A stretch of 64,000 nt of DNA from Stutzerimonas balearica DSM 6083. GTDB taxonomy: Bacteria; Pseudomonadota; Gammaproteobacteria; Pseudomonadales; Pseudomonadaceae. The notes under the pieces were generated by a model. The model saw only the letters and a program-made list of their open reading frames with translations. It searched no databases and had not been told where the DNA came from. The DNA is taken from positions 3,943,501 to 4,007,500 of the forward strand of contig NZ_CP007511.1 of assembly GCF_000818015.1 (NCBI RefSeq). Direction: 5' to 3'. The position numbers and the translations under genes are program-made. Shown here one piece after another: positions 1 through 11,896 of this stretch; position 1 is the stretch's first letter, and every line of letters starts with the position of its first letter.

Positions 1-156
1 CAGCGCCGCCCGGCGCGGGGTGACGGCCATGTGCGCAGCTTTCCGCCGCCGCTGCGCAATGGCTTGCACAATGACATGCGAAGCGCTGCACAGCAGGCGC
101 GCAGCCGCCTCGACACAAAAAGCCTAAGCAACTGATATATATGCGATTTTTCAAAC

Positions 157-172
157 AGGCATGACACTTGAC
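157..172 (+). promoter_or_regulatory. weak sigma-54-like promoter candidate upstream of hcp
   Basis: AGGCATG, four bases, TTGAC, about 50 bp before the hcp start. It resembles the -24/-12 consensus TGGCACG-N4-TTGCW, but the -12 element has GA instead of GC. Several Pseudomonas T6SS hcp genes depend on sigma-54, which is why I looked here. The site is weak and unproven. Confidence 0.22.
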
Positions 173-222
173 TGGGTCTTTTCGCCACTCTGGCAACGAC
201 CCCACAAGCAAGGAGAGCACTC

Positions 223-738
223 ATGCCAACACCCGCGTACCTGTCCCTCGAAGGCACCAAGCAAGGCCTGATCACGGCTGGCACCTTTACCGAGGACTCG
301 GTCGGCAACATTTTCCAGGAAGGACACGAAGACCAGATCCTGGTGCAGGCCTTTCAGCATCAGGTCATCATCCCGCGCGACCCGCAGTCGGGCCAGCCCA
401 CCGGCCAGCGCGTGCACAAGCCGCTGATGATCACCAAGGTGTTCGACAAGTCGTCGCCGCTGATCTTCAACGCCCTGACCTCCGGCGAGCGCCTGTCCAA
501 GTGCCGCCTGGAGTGGTACCGCACCTCGGCCACCGGAACCCAAGAGCACTACTACACCATCGAACTGGAAGATGCGGTGATCGTTGACGTGCAGTCGCGC
601 ATGCCGAACTGCCAGGACCCGAACATGGCGCACTTCACGCATCTGGAAGACGTCTACTTCACCTACCGCAAGATCGTCTGGACCCACGAGGTCTCCGGCA
701 CCTCCGGCTCGGACGACTGGCGCGCGCCGATCGTCTGA
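223..738 (+). CDS. hcp: Hcp, type VI secretion tube protein (HcpA/B type)
   Basis: A 171-residue protein of the Hcp family, whose hexameric rings form the inner tube of the type VI secretion system and are secreted with effectors. The start MPTPAYLS, the central HKPLMITKVFDKSSP and the C-terminal FTYRKIVWTHEVSGTSGSDD are the signature stretches of the Pseudomonas HcpA/B/C subgroup. The length is typical for that subgroup. A good ribosome site (AAGGAG, 210-215) lies 7 bases before the ATG. No other structural T6SS gene (vgrG, tssBC, clpV) is adjacent, so this is an orphan hcp that should serve a T6SS cluster elsewhere. A PAAR effector is encoded at 47.95 kb. Family identification is firm; which T6SS it serves is unknown. 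Confidence 0.95.
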   Translation: MPTPAYLSLEGTKQGLITAGTFTEDSVGNIFQEGHEDQILVQAFQHQVIIPRDPQSGQPTGQRVHKPLMITKVFDKSSPLIFNALTSGERLSKCRLEWYRTSATGTQEHYYTIELEDAVIVDVQSRMPNCQDPNMAHFTHLEDVYFTYRKIVWTHEVSGTSGSDDWRAPIV

Positions 739-743
739 CCCGC

Positions 744-778
744 GCCGCGTCACCGGGCCCGTCCGGTGGCGCGGCTTT
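744..778 (+). terminator. hcp: probable terminator hairpin after hcp
   Basis: GCCGCG-t-CACCGG pairs with CCGGTG-g-CGCGGC around a six-base loop and is followed by TTT. It begins 5 bp after the hcp stop, between two convergent genes. The T tract is short, so termination may be inefficient. Confidence 0.5.
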
Positions 779-809
779 GCCGCTGGCCGGGGAACGACCG
801 CGGCGAGCA

Positions 810-1994
810 CTAGACCGGCAGGGTCACCCTGAACAGCGAACCCTTGCCCTCCTCGCTTTCCACCTGAATCCGCCCGCCATGGGCCTTGACGATCTGTTCG
901 GCGATGTACAGCCCGAGCCCGAGCCCGGCACTGCACTCGCTGCCCTCGGCACGCTCGAACTGCTGGAAGATGCGCGACAGGCTTTTCGCACTGATGCCGA
1001 TGCCGTGATCGCGGACCTGGATGCAGGCGCCGTCCGGCACTCGCGATACGCTCACCTGCACCGGCTTGCCGGCGCCATAGCGCATCGCATTGGTCAGCAG
1101 GTTGGCCACCACCTGTTCGATACGGAACCCGTCCCAGACCCCGACGATCGGCTCGCACTGCTGGTACTGCAGGCTGCAGCCCTTGGCCTCCATCTGCGGG
1201 GCGAAGTTTTCCACCACGTTGCCCACCAGGCCGACCAGATCGACCTCGTGCGGGCGGATCGACAGCTTGCCGGTGCGGATGCGCGAGACATCCAGCATGT
1301 CGTCGATCAGGCGGATCAGGCTCTGTACCTGGCGCTCGTCCTTGTCGACCATGCTGCGCAGCTTGTCCTCGGTGAACGCCGCGAAGTTGTTGCGTGCCAG
1401 CTGCATCCGGCGCAGCTGCACCTCGAGGATCAGCGTGTTGAGCGGCGTCTTCAGCTCGTGCGAGACGATCGACATGAAGTCATCGCGCATGCGGATGGCG
1501 CTTTCCAGCTCGGCCTGGGTGCTGCGCAGTTCATCGAGCAGCACCTCCTGCTCGCGGCGGCTCTTTTCCAGCGCCTCGAGCTGACGCGAAAGCGCCTTGC
1601 GGCTGCGGTACAGATCGACGAACACGCTGACCTTGCTGCGCACCGCATGGGCATCCAGCGGCTTGTGCAGGAAGTCCACCGCCCCGCTCTCGTAGCCCTT
1701 GAAGGCGTAGTTCAGCTCGCGCCCGGCGGCGCTGACGAAGACGATGGGGATCTGCTTGGTGCGCTCGGTGCCGCGCATCAGTTCGGCCAGCTGGAAGCCG
1801 TCCATGCCCGGCATCTGCACGTCGAGAATGGCCAGGGCGAACTCGTGCCTGAGCAGCAGCTCGAGCGCCTGTTCGGCCGATTCGGCCTGGTGCACGCGAA
1901 TGCCCGGCATCTGCAGCAGGGCGCCCAGTGCCAGCAGGTTCTCCGGCAGGTCGTCGACGATCAGCAGGTTTGCCTCAACGGTGTGGTCGGGCAT
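810..1994 (-). CDS. response-regulator receiver / histidine kinase fusion
   Basis: A 394-residue soluble two-component protein. An N-terminal receiver domain (about 8-125) has the acidic pair in LLIVDD, phospho-acceptor D58 in LAILDVQMPGMDG and conserved Lys111. A coiled linker (about 130-170) leads to a HisKA domain with His179 in SHELKTPL. The HATPase domain follows, with an N box (about 290-305), DHGIGIS and GLGLGLY. There are no membrane segments, so it is probably a cytoplasmic kinase switched by phosphorylation of its own receiver. It is the last gene of the minus-strand operon with the hybrid kinase, CheR and CheB; only three bases separate it from the CheB stop, and GGAG lies before its ATG. 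The output regulator is not apparent here. Confidence 0.9.
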   Translation of the reverse strand: MPDHTVEANLLIVDDLPENLLALGALLQMPGIRVHQAESAEQALELLLRHEFALAILDVQMPGMDGFQLAELMRGTERTKQIPIVFVSAAGRELNYAFKGYESGAVDFLHKPLDAHAVRSKVSVFVDLYRSRKALSRQLEALEKSRREQEVLLDELRSTQAELESAIRMRDDFMSIVSHELKTPLNTLILEVQLRRMQLARNNFAAFTEDKLRSMVDKDERQVQSLIRLIDDMLDVSRIRTGKLSIRPHEVDLVGLVGNVVENFAPQMEAKGCSLQYQQCEPIVGVWDGFRIEQVVANLLTNAMRYGAGKPVQVSVSRVPDGACIQVRDHGIGISAKSLSRIFQQFERAEGSECSAGLGLGLYIAEQIVKAHGGRIQVESEEGKGSLFRVTLPV

Positions 1995-1997
1995 CGG

Positions 1998-2597
1998 TCA
2001 CTCCAGTTCGCGCAACAGCTGGTGGATGTCGCGCAGGGGCAGTAGGTAATCCGGCGCGAAGCGCTGGAGTGCGGCACGAGGCATGGTGTCGACCTCGGCC
2101 TCGGCAGGATCCTGAACGATGGTCAGACCACCGGCGTGATGGATCGCCGCCAGGCCGGCGGCGCCATCCTCGTTGGCACCGGTCAAAAGGATGCCAAGCA
2201 ATGCGGGACCCAGGGCGTCGGCCGCCGATTCGAACAGCACGTCGATCGACGGACGGGAAAAATGCACGGCGTCATCCTGACTCAGCGAGAGGCTGCGGTC
2301 GCTCTCGAGCAGCAGGTGATAGCCGGGGGGAGCAAAATACAGCGTTGCCGGCCGCAGTGCCTCCTTTTCGTCGGCTTCCTTGACCCGCAGCCCGGTCTTG
2401 CGCTGAAAGATCTCGGCAAGCTGCGTCGGTGTGCCGGCCGGTACGTGCTGGACCACCAGGATCGGCAGCGGAAAGTGGCTGCTCAGCCCGCTGACCAGGC
2501 GGCTGAGCGCCGCCAGACCACCGGCCGAGGTACCGATGACCACGGCTTCGAGGGGCGGCTCACGGCCGGCGAGAGAGGCGACGATCACGCGGTTCAT
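1998..2597 (-). CDS. cheB: CheB-type protein-glutamate methylesterase, catalytic domain only
   Basis: A 199-residue CheB_methylest protein, expected to remove methyl esters from (or deamidate) glutamate residues of a receptor or signalling protein. The catalytic triad is visible: Ser in GTSAGG (near residue 24), His in VVQHVP and Asp in LLTGANEDGAAG. The N-terminal receiver domain of chemotaxis CheB is absent, so activity cannot be controlled by phosphorylation in the usual way. The ATG at 2597 overlaps the CheR stop (ATGA), which indicates translational coupling; a longer upstream frame would run into cheR and is unlikely. There is no chemoreceptor, CheA or CheW in the window, so the substrate is unknown. 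Confidence 0.9.
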   Translation of the reverse strand: MNRVIVASLAGREPPLEAVVIGTSAGGLAALSRLVSGLSSHFPLPILVVQHVPAGTPTQLAEIFQRKTGLRVKEADEKEALRPATLYFAPPGYHLLLESDRSLSLSQDDAVHFSRPSIDVLFESAADALGPALLGILLTGANEDGAAGLAAIHHAGGLTIVQDPAEAEVDTMPRAALQRFAPDYLLPLRDIHQLLRELE

Positions 2598-3412
2598 AGC
2601 TTGCGGAAGATCCGCTCCTGCTTGTCGAAAGGCTCGTAGAGATCGGCGCAACCGGAGAACTCGACGGTCTCCTTGCTGCCCAGCCCGAGGAAGCCACGGT
2701 GGCAAAGCGATTCGTGAAACAGGCCAAAGGCCCGATCCTGCAGCGGTTTATTGAAATAGATCAGTACGTTGCGGCAGGAAATCAGCTGGGTTTCGGAGAA
2801 TACGCTGTCGGTCGCCAGGCTGTGGTCCGCGAAGGTGACATTTTCCTTCAGGCTCTTGTCCATGATCGCCGAGTCATACGCGGCGGTGTAGTAATCGGCA
2901 AAGCTGCGCTTGCCGCCGGCGCGCTGGTAGTTCTCGGTGTACTGCCGCAGGTGCTTGATCGGGAAGATTCCCTGGCGGGCGCGCTCCAACGACTGCGGAT
3001 TGATATCGGTGGCGTAGAGGATGGTGCGCTCGAGCAGGCCTTCCTCGCGCAGCAGGATCGCCAGCGAATAGACCTCCTCGCCCGTGCTGCACCCGGCCAC
3101 CCACACCTTCAGCGACGGATAGGTGCGTAGCAGAGGCACCACCTGCTCGCGCAGCGCGAGGAAATAGCCGGGGTCGCGGAACATGTCGCTGACCGGGATC
3201 GTCAGGTACTGCAGCAGCTCCATGAACGCCGTCGCGTCATAGAGAATGCGCCGCTGCAGCTCGGACACGTTCTCGCAGCGCATCTGCCGCAGCGCCAGCA
3301 GCACGCGGCGCTTCATCGAGGCGGCCGAGTACTCGCGAAAGTCGTAGCTGTACTTGAGGTAGATCGCCTCGATCAGCAGCTTGAGCTCGATCTCCATGGT
3401 GCGGTCGGGCAT
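2594..3412 (-). CDS. cheR: CheR-type glutamate O-methyltransferase
   Basis: A 272-residue CheR. It has an N-terminal helical domain (1-75) and a Rossmann-like SAM-binding domain with VAGCSTGEEVYSLA (about 105-118), ATDINPQSL, and LISCRNVLIYF near residue 213. CheR transfers methyl groups from SAM to receptor glutamates. The gene starts one base after the hybrid-kinase stop and overlaps cheB by four bases, so the order kinase-cheR-cheB-kinase is a tight operon. A second in-frame ATG (MEIELK) five codons downstream is a possible alternative start. Pairing of CheR and CheB with hybrid kinases instead of CheA is known as a non-chemotactic signalling arrangement; its target here is not evident. 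Confidence 0.92.
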   Translation of the reverse strand: MPDRTMEIELKLLIEAIYLKYSYDFREYSAASMKRRVLLALRQMRCENVSELQRRILYDATAFMELLQYLTIPVSDMFRDPGYFLALREQVVPLLRTYPSLKVWVAGCSTGEEVYSLAILLREEGLLERTILYATDINPQSLERARQGIFPIKHLRQYTENYQRAGGKRSFADYYTAAYDSAIMDKSLKENVTFADHSLATDSVFSETQLISCRNVLIYFNKPLQDRAFGLFHESLCHRGFLGLGSKETVEFSGCADLYEPFDKQERIFRKL

Positions 3413-3413
3413 T

Positions 3414-6917
<3,504 letters not shown>

Positions 6918-7084
6918 CTGGTTTCCTTTCCGGCAGCCATTTCACCAGCCGATGCAGCCTGCATCGGCCGTCGTGCGTGGGCACGATCATGGCGCTCCGT
7001 TTCCGGCCTGTTCTTGAGTGTTGCGCGCGCGTTTGGTTCCGCGGCGAAAAGCGTTCGACTTTACACGGCCACCCGGCCGAGCAC

Positions 7085-7120
7085 AAAAGCACCCTGCCGG
7101 GCAGCGCCACTGCAGGGTGC
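7085..7120 (-). terminator. intrinsic terminator of the Pmp3/YqaE gene
   Basis: Read on the minus strand, GCACCCTGC pairs perfectly with GCAGGGTGC and is followed by TTTTGTG. It lies about 45 bp beyond the stop of the 52-residue Pmp3-family gene. Confidence 0.75.
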
Positions 7121-7164
7121 GGATGGTTTTTCCCGAGCGGGCCGGCGGTTACCGGCCGCTGGCC

Positions 7165-7323
7165 TCAGCGGCGGGCGATGATCCAGACCGCGTGGATGAT
7201 GCCCGGCAGGTAGCCGAGCAAAGTCAGCAGAATGTTCAGCCAGAACGCGCCGGCAAAGCCGACCTGCAGGAACACGCCAAGCGGCGGCAGCAGTATCGCG
7301 ATGATGATGCGGATCAGGTCCAT
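7165..7323 (-). CDS. Pmp3/YqaE family small membrane protein
   Basis: A 52-residue protein consisting almost entirely of two hydrophobic segments: a first helix with IIIAILLPPLGVFLQVG and a second with FWLNILLTLLGYLPGIIHAVWII. This is the UPF0057/Pmp3 pattern, including the LPP motif and the GYLPGIIHA motif. Such proteins are stress- or salt-related membrane proteolipids that influence membrane potential in yeast and plants; the bacterial role is poorly defined. The ATG at 7323 is preceded by GGAG at suitable spacing; the open frame upstream of it lacks sense. It is monocistronic with its own terminator. Confidence 0.9.
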   Translation of the reverse strand: MDLIRIIIAILLPPLGVFLQVGFAGAFWLNILLTLLGYLPGIIHAVWIIARR

Positions 7324-7658
7324 CAGAGTCTCCGTCAGTCGAATTCGGCTCGCCAGGAGCCTGCGCAACAATCGACCTGCCCGGGCGGCGGCGGGTTCCA
7401 CCCACCAGCGGAGCGGGAGAGCGGCGAAACGGCGATCGCCACCGATGGGCAGCGATCGTCAGGCCGCAACGGCTGTGTGAGCCGTCTGTGCGTCATGGAC
7501 GCGAGAGGAAGAGACGCCGAGCGACTGCAACATCGCAGCGAATCGGACGCCGATGCCGGCCGCCTCGTGAGCGCCGACACGCCAGGCAGGCCTGGCCCGC
7601 GCACTGTCCCAGACGGCCGCGGCTACGACCATTGGCGGAAAGTCGCACGTCGCCGGTG
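7324..7658. other. 335-bp intergenic region, no gene recognised
   Basis: This stretch lies between the Pmp3 gene and a 54-codon membrane-protein gene, both on the minus strand. Frames through it give Arg/Pro/Ser-rich translations without hydrophobic segments, motifs or ribosome sites, as expected of non-coding GC-rich DNA. It should hold the Pmp3 promoter, but no convincing -35/-10 pair stood out. Confidence 0.5.
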
Positions 7659-7823
7659 CTACTCCTTTCGGGCACCGGTCTCGTCGCGCTTGCGGCGAAT
7701 GTTGATCCACGACAGCACGGCGAGCGACGCGAACACTCCGGCGAGATCGTAGCGGCCCTGGGCCAGATAACCGAGCGCTGCCAGCGAGCAGGCCAGCAGC
7801 CCGGTCCAGCGCACCCAGCGCAT
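7659..7823 (-). CDS. small predicted membrane protein, 54 residues
   Basis: A short frame (MRWVRWTGLLACSLAALGYL...) with two hydrophobic stretches, about residues 7-20 and 28-41, and a basic, charged C-terminus (NIRRKRDETGARKE). This is a plausible two-helix inner-membrane topology with the positive end in the cytoplasm. It begins 14 bases after the stop of the MBL-fold hydrolase on the same strand and is probably cotranscribed. I do not recognise a family. The positive-inside pattern and operon position argue for a real gene, but the short length leaves doubt. Confidence 0.55.
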   Translation of the reverse strand: MRWVRWTGLLACSLAALGYLAQGRYDLAGVFASLAVLSWINIRRKRDETGARKE

Positions 7824-7837
7824 CACCTGCGCCGCGC

Positions 7838-8671
7838 TCAAGAGGCCTTGGCCTGCATGCGTTGCAACTCCAGCGCATCGTGGCTGCAGAACAGCTGCAC
7901 CTCGTCGCGGTGCTCGAGCGACAGCATGCGCAAGCGATTCTGGTTGGCCAACCGTGCGGTGCGCTCGACCTCCATCAGGCGCTGGTACAAGCGCAGCCCG
8001 GGCGTGCAGCGCGGCTCGGCCTGGCCGACCTCCTCGCGATAGAAATAGGCGTCGCCGGCATGCAGCAGCCAGCCCGCGCCGGTATCCACGGCGACGCCGG
8101 CGTGGCCGTGGGTATGGCCGGTCAACGGGATCAGCGCCAGCTCGGGTGGCAGGCCGCGCAACTGGCGCACCGCCTGGAAACCGAACCACAGATCACCGCC
8201 GGGCTCGTAGAACTGCCAGTGACGGACCTGATCCCATTGCGCAGGCCGATAGCGGCGATGGCCGAGAAAGCTGTGAGTGCCGCGGGCGGCATCGATCTCG
8301 CGCTGCAGTACGTGTACCTGCGCCTCGGGAAAATCCTCCAGGCCGCCGGCGTGGTCGAAATCCAGGTGGGTCAGGAGAATGTGGCGCACATCCTCGGCGG
8401 CGAAGCCCAGCTGCCTGACCTGCTCGATCGCGGTCAGCCGCTGATCCAGGCGAATGTTGTTCAGCACGCGGAACAGGCCGCTCAGACGCCGGCGCGGCTC
8501 GAGCACGTCGCAGCGGCCGAAGCCGGTGTCGACCAGCACCAGGCCGTGATGGTCGGTTTCGATCAGCAGGCAGTGACACACCAGGCTGGCGGTCAGCCCC
8601 TTGCTGAAACCGTCGAACAACGCGCCACCGAGGGGGCACATGCAACCGCAGTTCAGATGATGGATACGCAT
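7838..8671 (-). CDS. MBL-fold metallo-hydrolase (lactonase-like)
   Basis: A 277-residue metallo-beta-lactamase-fold protein. The metal-binding signature is THLDFDHAGG (His102, Asp104, Asp106, His107), with downstream ligands in GHTHGHAG and HAGDAYF, so a two-zinc hydrolase site is expected. The N-terminus (MRIHHLNCGCMCP) and architecture recall the branch that contains N-acylhomoserine lactonases and related hydrolases, but the substrate cannot be read from the sequence. There is no signal peptide, so it is cytoplasmic. A 54-codon membrane-protein gene follows after 14 bases. Family assignment is firm; a lactonase function is only one possibility. Confidence 0.85.
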   Translation of the reverse strand: MRIHHLNCGCMCPLGGALFDGFSKGLTASLVCHCLLIETDHHGLVLVDTGFGRCDVLEPRRRLSGLFRVLNNIRLDQRLTAIEQVRQLGFAAEDVRHILLTHLDFDHAGGLEDFPEAQVHVLQREIDAARGTHSFLGHRRYRPAQWDQVRHWQFYEPGGDLWFGFQAVRQLRGLPPELALIPLTGHTHGHAGVAVDTGAGWLLHAGDAYFYREEVGQAEPRCTPGLRLYQRLMEVERTARLANQNRLRMLSLEHRDEVQLFCSHDALELQRMQAKAS

Positions 8672-8798
8672 CGCGGACTCCTGCTCTTGGCACTGGCGAT
8701 CGAATTGGCCTTCTAACTCAGAGAGAGTAGCGCGCCGGGGGTTCAGGCCAGCGGCCGCGCTCGTCTATCCTTGTCTCCCTTCGCCACGAGGAACCCGC

Positions 8799-9308
8799 AT
8801 GCCGCCGATTCACACCGCCATCTGCCGGGCACCGCTGCGGCTGCTGGCCCTTCTGCTGCTCGCAATGTCGCTCACCTCCTGCGCGCTGTTCTCCGCGCGC
8901 GACCCGCTGGCGGTGCAGGTCGCCGGCATCGAGCCACTTCCGGGCGAAGGCCTGGAGGTACGCTTCCTGGTCAAGCTGCGCCTGCAGAACCCCAACACCA
9001 CGCCGATCGACTACAACGGCGTGGCATTGTCGCTGGAGGTCAACGGCCGCAGCCTGGCCAGCGGGGTGAGCGACCAGCAGGGCACGGTGCCGCGTTTCGG
9101 CGAAGCGCTGCTGCAGGTGCCGGTGAGCATCTCGGCGTTTTCCGTGGCGCGCCAGGCACTCGGCCTGGCCGAGCATATCGGCATGGACGAAGTCCCCTAC
9201 GTACTGCGCGGCAAGCTCGCCGGCGGCCTGTTCGGCACGCAGCGCTTCGTCGAGAAGGGCCGACTGGATCTCTCGCCAATCGCCGGCAATCCCTACGTAC
9301 GTCCCTGA
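8799..9308 (+). CDS. LEA type 2 (WHy-domain) lipoprotein
   Basis: A 169-residue protein with a signal sequence ending in a lipobox (MSLTSC, Cys about 28), so it should be a lipid-anchored envelope protein. The remainder, with VRFLVKLRLQNPNTTPIDYNGVALSLEVNGRSLASGVS, matches the LEA-14/WHy beta-sandwich fold linked to desiccation and stress. It has no catalytic motif. It is followed after about 60 bp by a DMT transporter gene on the same strand, with no obvious functional link. Pseudomonads commonly carry such lipoproteins; the role is undefined. Confidence 0.85.
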   Translation: MPPIHTAICRAPLRLLALLLLAMSLTSCALFSARDPLAVQVAGIEPLPGEGLEVRFLVKLRLQNPNTTPIDYNGVALSLEVNGRSLASGVSDQQGTVPRFGEALLQVPVSISAFSVARQALGLAEHIGMDEVPYVLRGKLAGGLFGTQRFVEKGRLDLSPIAGNPYVRP

Positions 9309-9371
9309 CCGGCGTCCACTGACACGGGCCGGCTGACGTCGGCTTTTTTTCTGCCCAGCCACGAGAGACCC

Positions 9372-10295
9372 ATGTCCCTGCCCGGCTCCCCCTCCGTCGT
9401 ACCGCTACCGCGCCATCTGGCCGTCGGCCTGCTGCTGTGCCTGGGCTGCATCCTCGGCGCCAACCATGTCGCCGCCCGGCTGGCGTTCGACCATGGCGCC
9501 GGCGTGCTGCTGGCGGTGATGCTGCGCTCCGGCGGCACCCTGCTGGTGCTGGCGATCATCGTGCTGTCGCGCCGCGAACCGCTGCGTCTGCCGGGAGCCA
9601 CCGCGCGCTGGCAGTTGCTGCTGGGCCTGCTCATCGCGCTGCAGAGCCTTTGCCTGTACTCGGCGGTAGCGCGCATCCCGGTCGCGGTGGCGCTGCTGGT
9701 GGCGAACGTCTTCCCCTTGCTGCTGGCGCTGCTGAGCTGGCTGCTCGGCGGGCCGCGGCCAACCGCGCGGACGCTCTCGTTGATGAGCCTGATCGTCTTC
9801 GGCCTGCTGCTGGTGCTCGACGTGCCCGGGCGGGTGCTCGGCGCGCAGCCCACCGAGGCCGGCTGGCTGCCGGGCGTGCTGCTGGCCTTCTGCGCCGCGC
9901 TGGCCTTCGCCAGCGCGCTCTGGGTCACCGACCGCAAGCTCTCGGCAGTGCGCGGCCCGGTGCGCAGCATGCTGACCATGCTGGTGGTGTTCATTGCCGC
10001 CAGCCTCGCCGGTGCCGTCGAACTGCTGCCCGGCGGCCTGACTCTGCCGCGCGAGCCGGCCGGCTGGTACGGCCTGGCGGCGCTGGTGGTGCTTTACGGC
10101 ACCGGTTTCACCACCCTTTTCGTCAGCATGCCGCGGCTGGACATGCCAGCCAACGCGCCAGCCCTGAATGTCGAGCCGCTGGCCACGCTGCTGCTCGGCT
10201 GGCTGCTGCTGGGGCAGGCGCTGGAGCCGATCCAGCTCGTCGGCGGGTTGATCGTGGTGTGCGCCATCGTCCTGCTGACCTACCGCCGCGGCTGA
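9372..10295 (+). CDS. EamA/DMT-family transporter
   Basis: A 307-residue protein with about ten hydrophobic helices arranged as two EamA repeats, typical of drug/metabolite transporters of the inner membrane that export amino acids or other metabolites. No motif fixes the substrate. It lies 63 bp after the LEA lipoprotein gene. Its 3' end overlaps the convergent trehalase gene by 16 bp, so the two cannot share a conventional intergenic terminator. Confidence 0.85.
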   Translation: MSLPGSPSVVPLPRHLAVGLLLCLGCILGANHVAARLAFDHGAGVLLAVMLRSGGTLLVLAIIVLSRREPLRLPGATARWQLLLGLLIALQSLCLYSAVARIPVAVALLVANVFPLLLALLSWLLGGPRPTARTLSLMSLIVFGLLLVLDVPGRVLGAQPTEAGWLPGVLLAFCAALAFASALWVTDRKLSAVRGPVRSMLTMLVVFIAASLAGAVELLPGGLTLPREPAGWYGLAALVVLYGTGFTTLFVSMPRLDMPANAPALNVEPLATLLLGWLLLGQALEPIQLVGGLIVVCAIVLLTYRRG

Positions 10296-11896
10296 TCGTC
10301 GAGTTCGCAGCGCCCTGCGCGGCAGCGGTTGGCCCGGTGCAGCGGGTCTTCCTGCATGAGCTTGCGGGTCACGCCGTTGGTCCAGCCAAAGCCGTCCTGC
10401 AGGGGGTATTCGCCGCCGCCGGCATGTTCGGTACAGGGGCGCAGCACATATTTCTCCACCAGTTTGTTCTCGCGTTCGAACAGGTGGCTGACGATCGTCA
10501 GCCAGCGCTGCTCGATGTCCAGCGCCAGCGACTGGTGGCCGTAGCGCTGCAGCCCGCGGATGGCCATCCATTGCAGCGGCGCCCAGCCGTTGGGGCTGTC
10601 CCACTGCTCGCCGCTACCGAGCACCTCGGTAGTGCGCAGACCGCCCGGCGCCAGCAGGCGCTGCCGCACGATGTCAGCCACCCGCGCCGCCTGGTGCCCA
10701 TTGGCCAGCTCGACGAACAGCGGCACCAGCGTGGCGGCGGTCAGGTTGTCGCGCGGCTGCCGACGCACCCAGTCATAGTCGAAATAGGCCCCGCGGGTGT
10801 CGCTCCAGAGGTAGCGATCCATCGCCTGGCGGCGCGTCTCGGCCTGTGTGGCGAACACCTCGGCGCAGGCATGCTGGCCGCGTACCGCGCTGAGGCGGGC
10901 GATCTGCCGTTCGAGCTTGTAGAGAAAGGCATTGAGGTCCACGGGCAGGATGCAGGTGGTGCGGATGCTGTCGAGCCGGTAAGGGTCGTCGAGCCAGCGC
11001 GAGGAGAAATCCCAGCCCGACTCGGCGCCGGCCCGCAGATCGCGGTAGACCTCGTAGTGCGGGCGAGCGGAGCGACCCGCGGTTTCCACGTCCTCGCGGT
11101 AGGACTCCTCGCGCGGCGTGTCGCGTTCGTCCCAGTAGCGGTTGAGCAGGCTGCCGTCGGCCAGCCGCACGCAGCGCCGGTGCGCCTGGCCGGGCTGCAG
11201 CCCCTCGCCGCCGTGCATCCAGAAGGCGTGCTCCTTGCGCAGCTGCGGCAGGTAGTTGCTGGCGCGGTGCACGCCGGTTTCCTCGAAGAGGTCGGTCATC
11301 AGCGCGAACACCGGTGGTTGCGAACGCCCCAGGTAATAGGTGCGGTTGCCGTTGGGCACATGGCCGTAGGTGTCGATCAGGTAGGCGAAGTTGTCCGCCA
11401 TGGCGCGCAGCAGCTCGCAATGCCCGCTTTCGTCCAGGCCGAGCATGGTGAAGTACGAGTCCCAGTAGTACAGCTCGGTGAAGCGGCCGCCGGGCACCAC
11501 ATAGTCGTAGGGCAAGGGCAGCAGCGAGGAGTACGGCGGATGTTCGCGCGGATGGCGGGTCAGCACCGGCCAGAGGCGGTCGATGTGTTCGCTCAGGCTG
11601 TCGTCCGGGTTGGCGACAAAAGCCTTGTGCGGCAACTGGTAGAGGCTGAAGTTCTCGGCGACGAAGCGCGCCAGGTCGAAGCCCGGTGTGCCGGTACAGG
11701 CGCGATAGTCCTCGAGAATCTCCTCCGGGTGACGCCGCGGTGCGCAGTCGACGAAGGTCTTGCTGTCGGCGAAGACCCGCTGCATCTGCACGGCGACGAA
11801 CAGCTCCTGGTAACGATCGGCCGGCGACAGCGTGTCGGCCGCCGAGACCGTCGAGAGATCATGGGCGAAGGGGTGAGAGGAATCGCTTTCGGTCAT
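10280..11896 (-). CDS. treF: trehalase, glycoside hydrolase family 37, cytoplasmic type
   Basis: A 538-residue GH37 trehalase that hydrolyses trehalose to two glucose. Signature 1, PGGRFTELYYWDSYF, starts at residue 135 and signature 2, QWDSPNGWAPLQW, lies near 425. The catalytic acid region GWDFSSRW and the base region KLVEKY are intact. The N-terminus (MTESDSSHPF) has no signal peptide and the length is close to E. coli TreF (549), so I call the cytoplasmic form. The ATG overlaps the stop of the upstream SDR gene (ATGA), which implies co-translation. Released glucose is the likely substrate of that partner. The end overlaps the convergent DMT gene by 16 bp. Confidence 0.93.
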   Translation of the reverse strand: MTESDSSHPFAHDLSTVSAADTLSPADRYQELFVAVQMQRVFADSKTFVDCAPRRHPEEILEDYRACTGTPGFDLARFVAENFSLYQLPHKAFVANPDDSLSEHIDRLWPVLTRHPREHPPYSSLLPLPYDYVVPGGRFTELYYWDSYFTMLGLDESGHCELLRAMADNFAYLIDTYGHVPNGNRTYYLGRSQPPVFALMTDLFEETGVHRASNYLPQLRKEHAFWMHGGEGLQPGQAHRRCVRLADGSLLNRYWDERDTPREESYREDVETAGRSARPHYEVYRDLRAGAESGWDFSSRWLDDPYRLDSIRTTCILPVDLNAFLYKLERQIARLSAVRGQHACAEVFATQAETRRQAMDRYLWSDTRGAYFDYDWVRRQPRDNLTAATLVPLFVELANGHQAARVADIVRQRLLAPGGLRTTEVLGSGEQWDSPNGWAPLQWMAIRGLQRYGHQSLALDIEQRWLTIVSHLFERENKLVEKYVLRPCTEHAGGGEYPLQDGFGWTNGVTRKLMQEDPLHRANRCRAGRCELDDQPRR

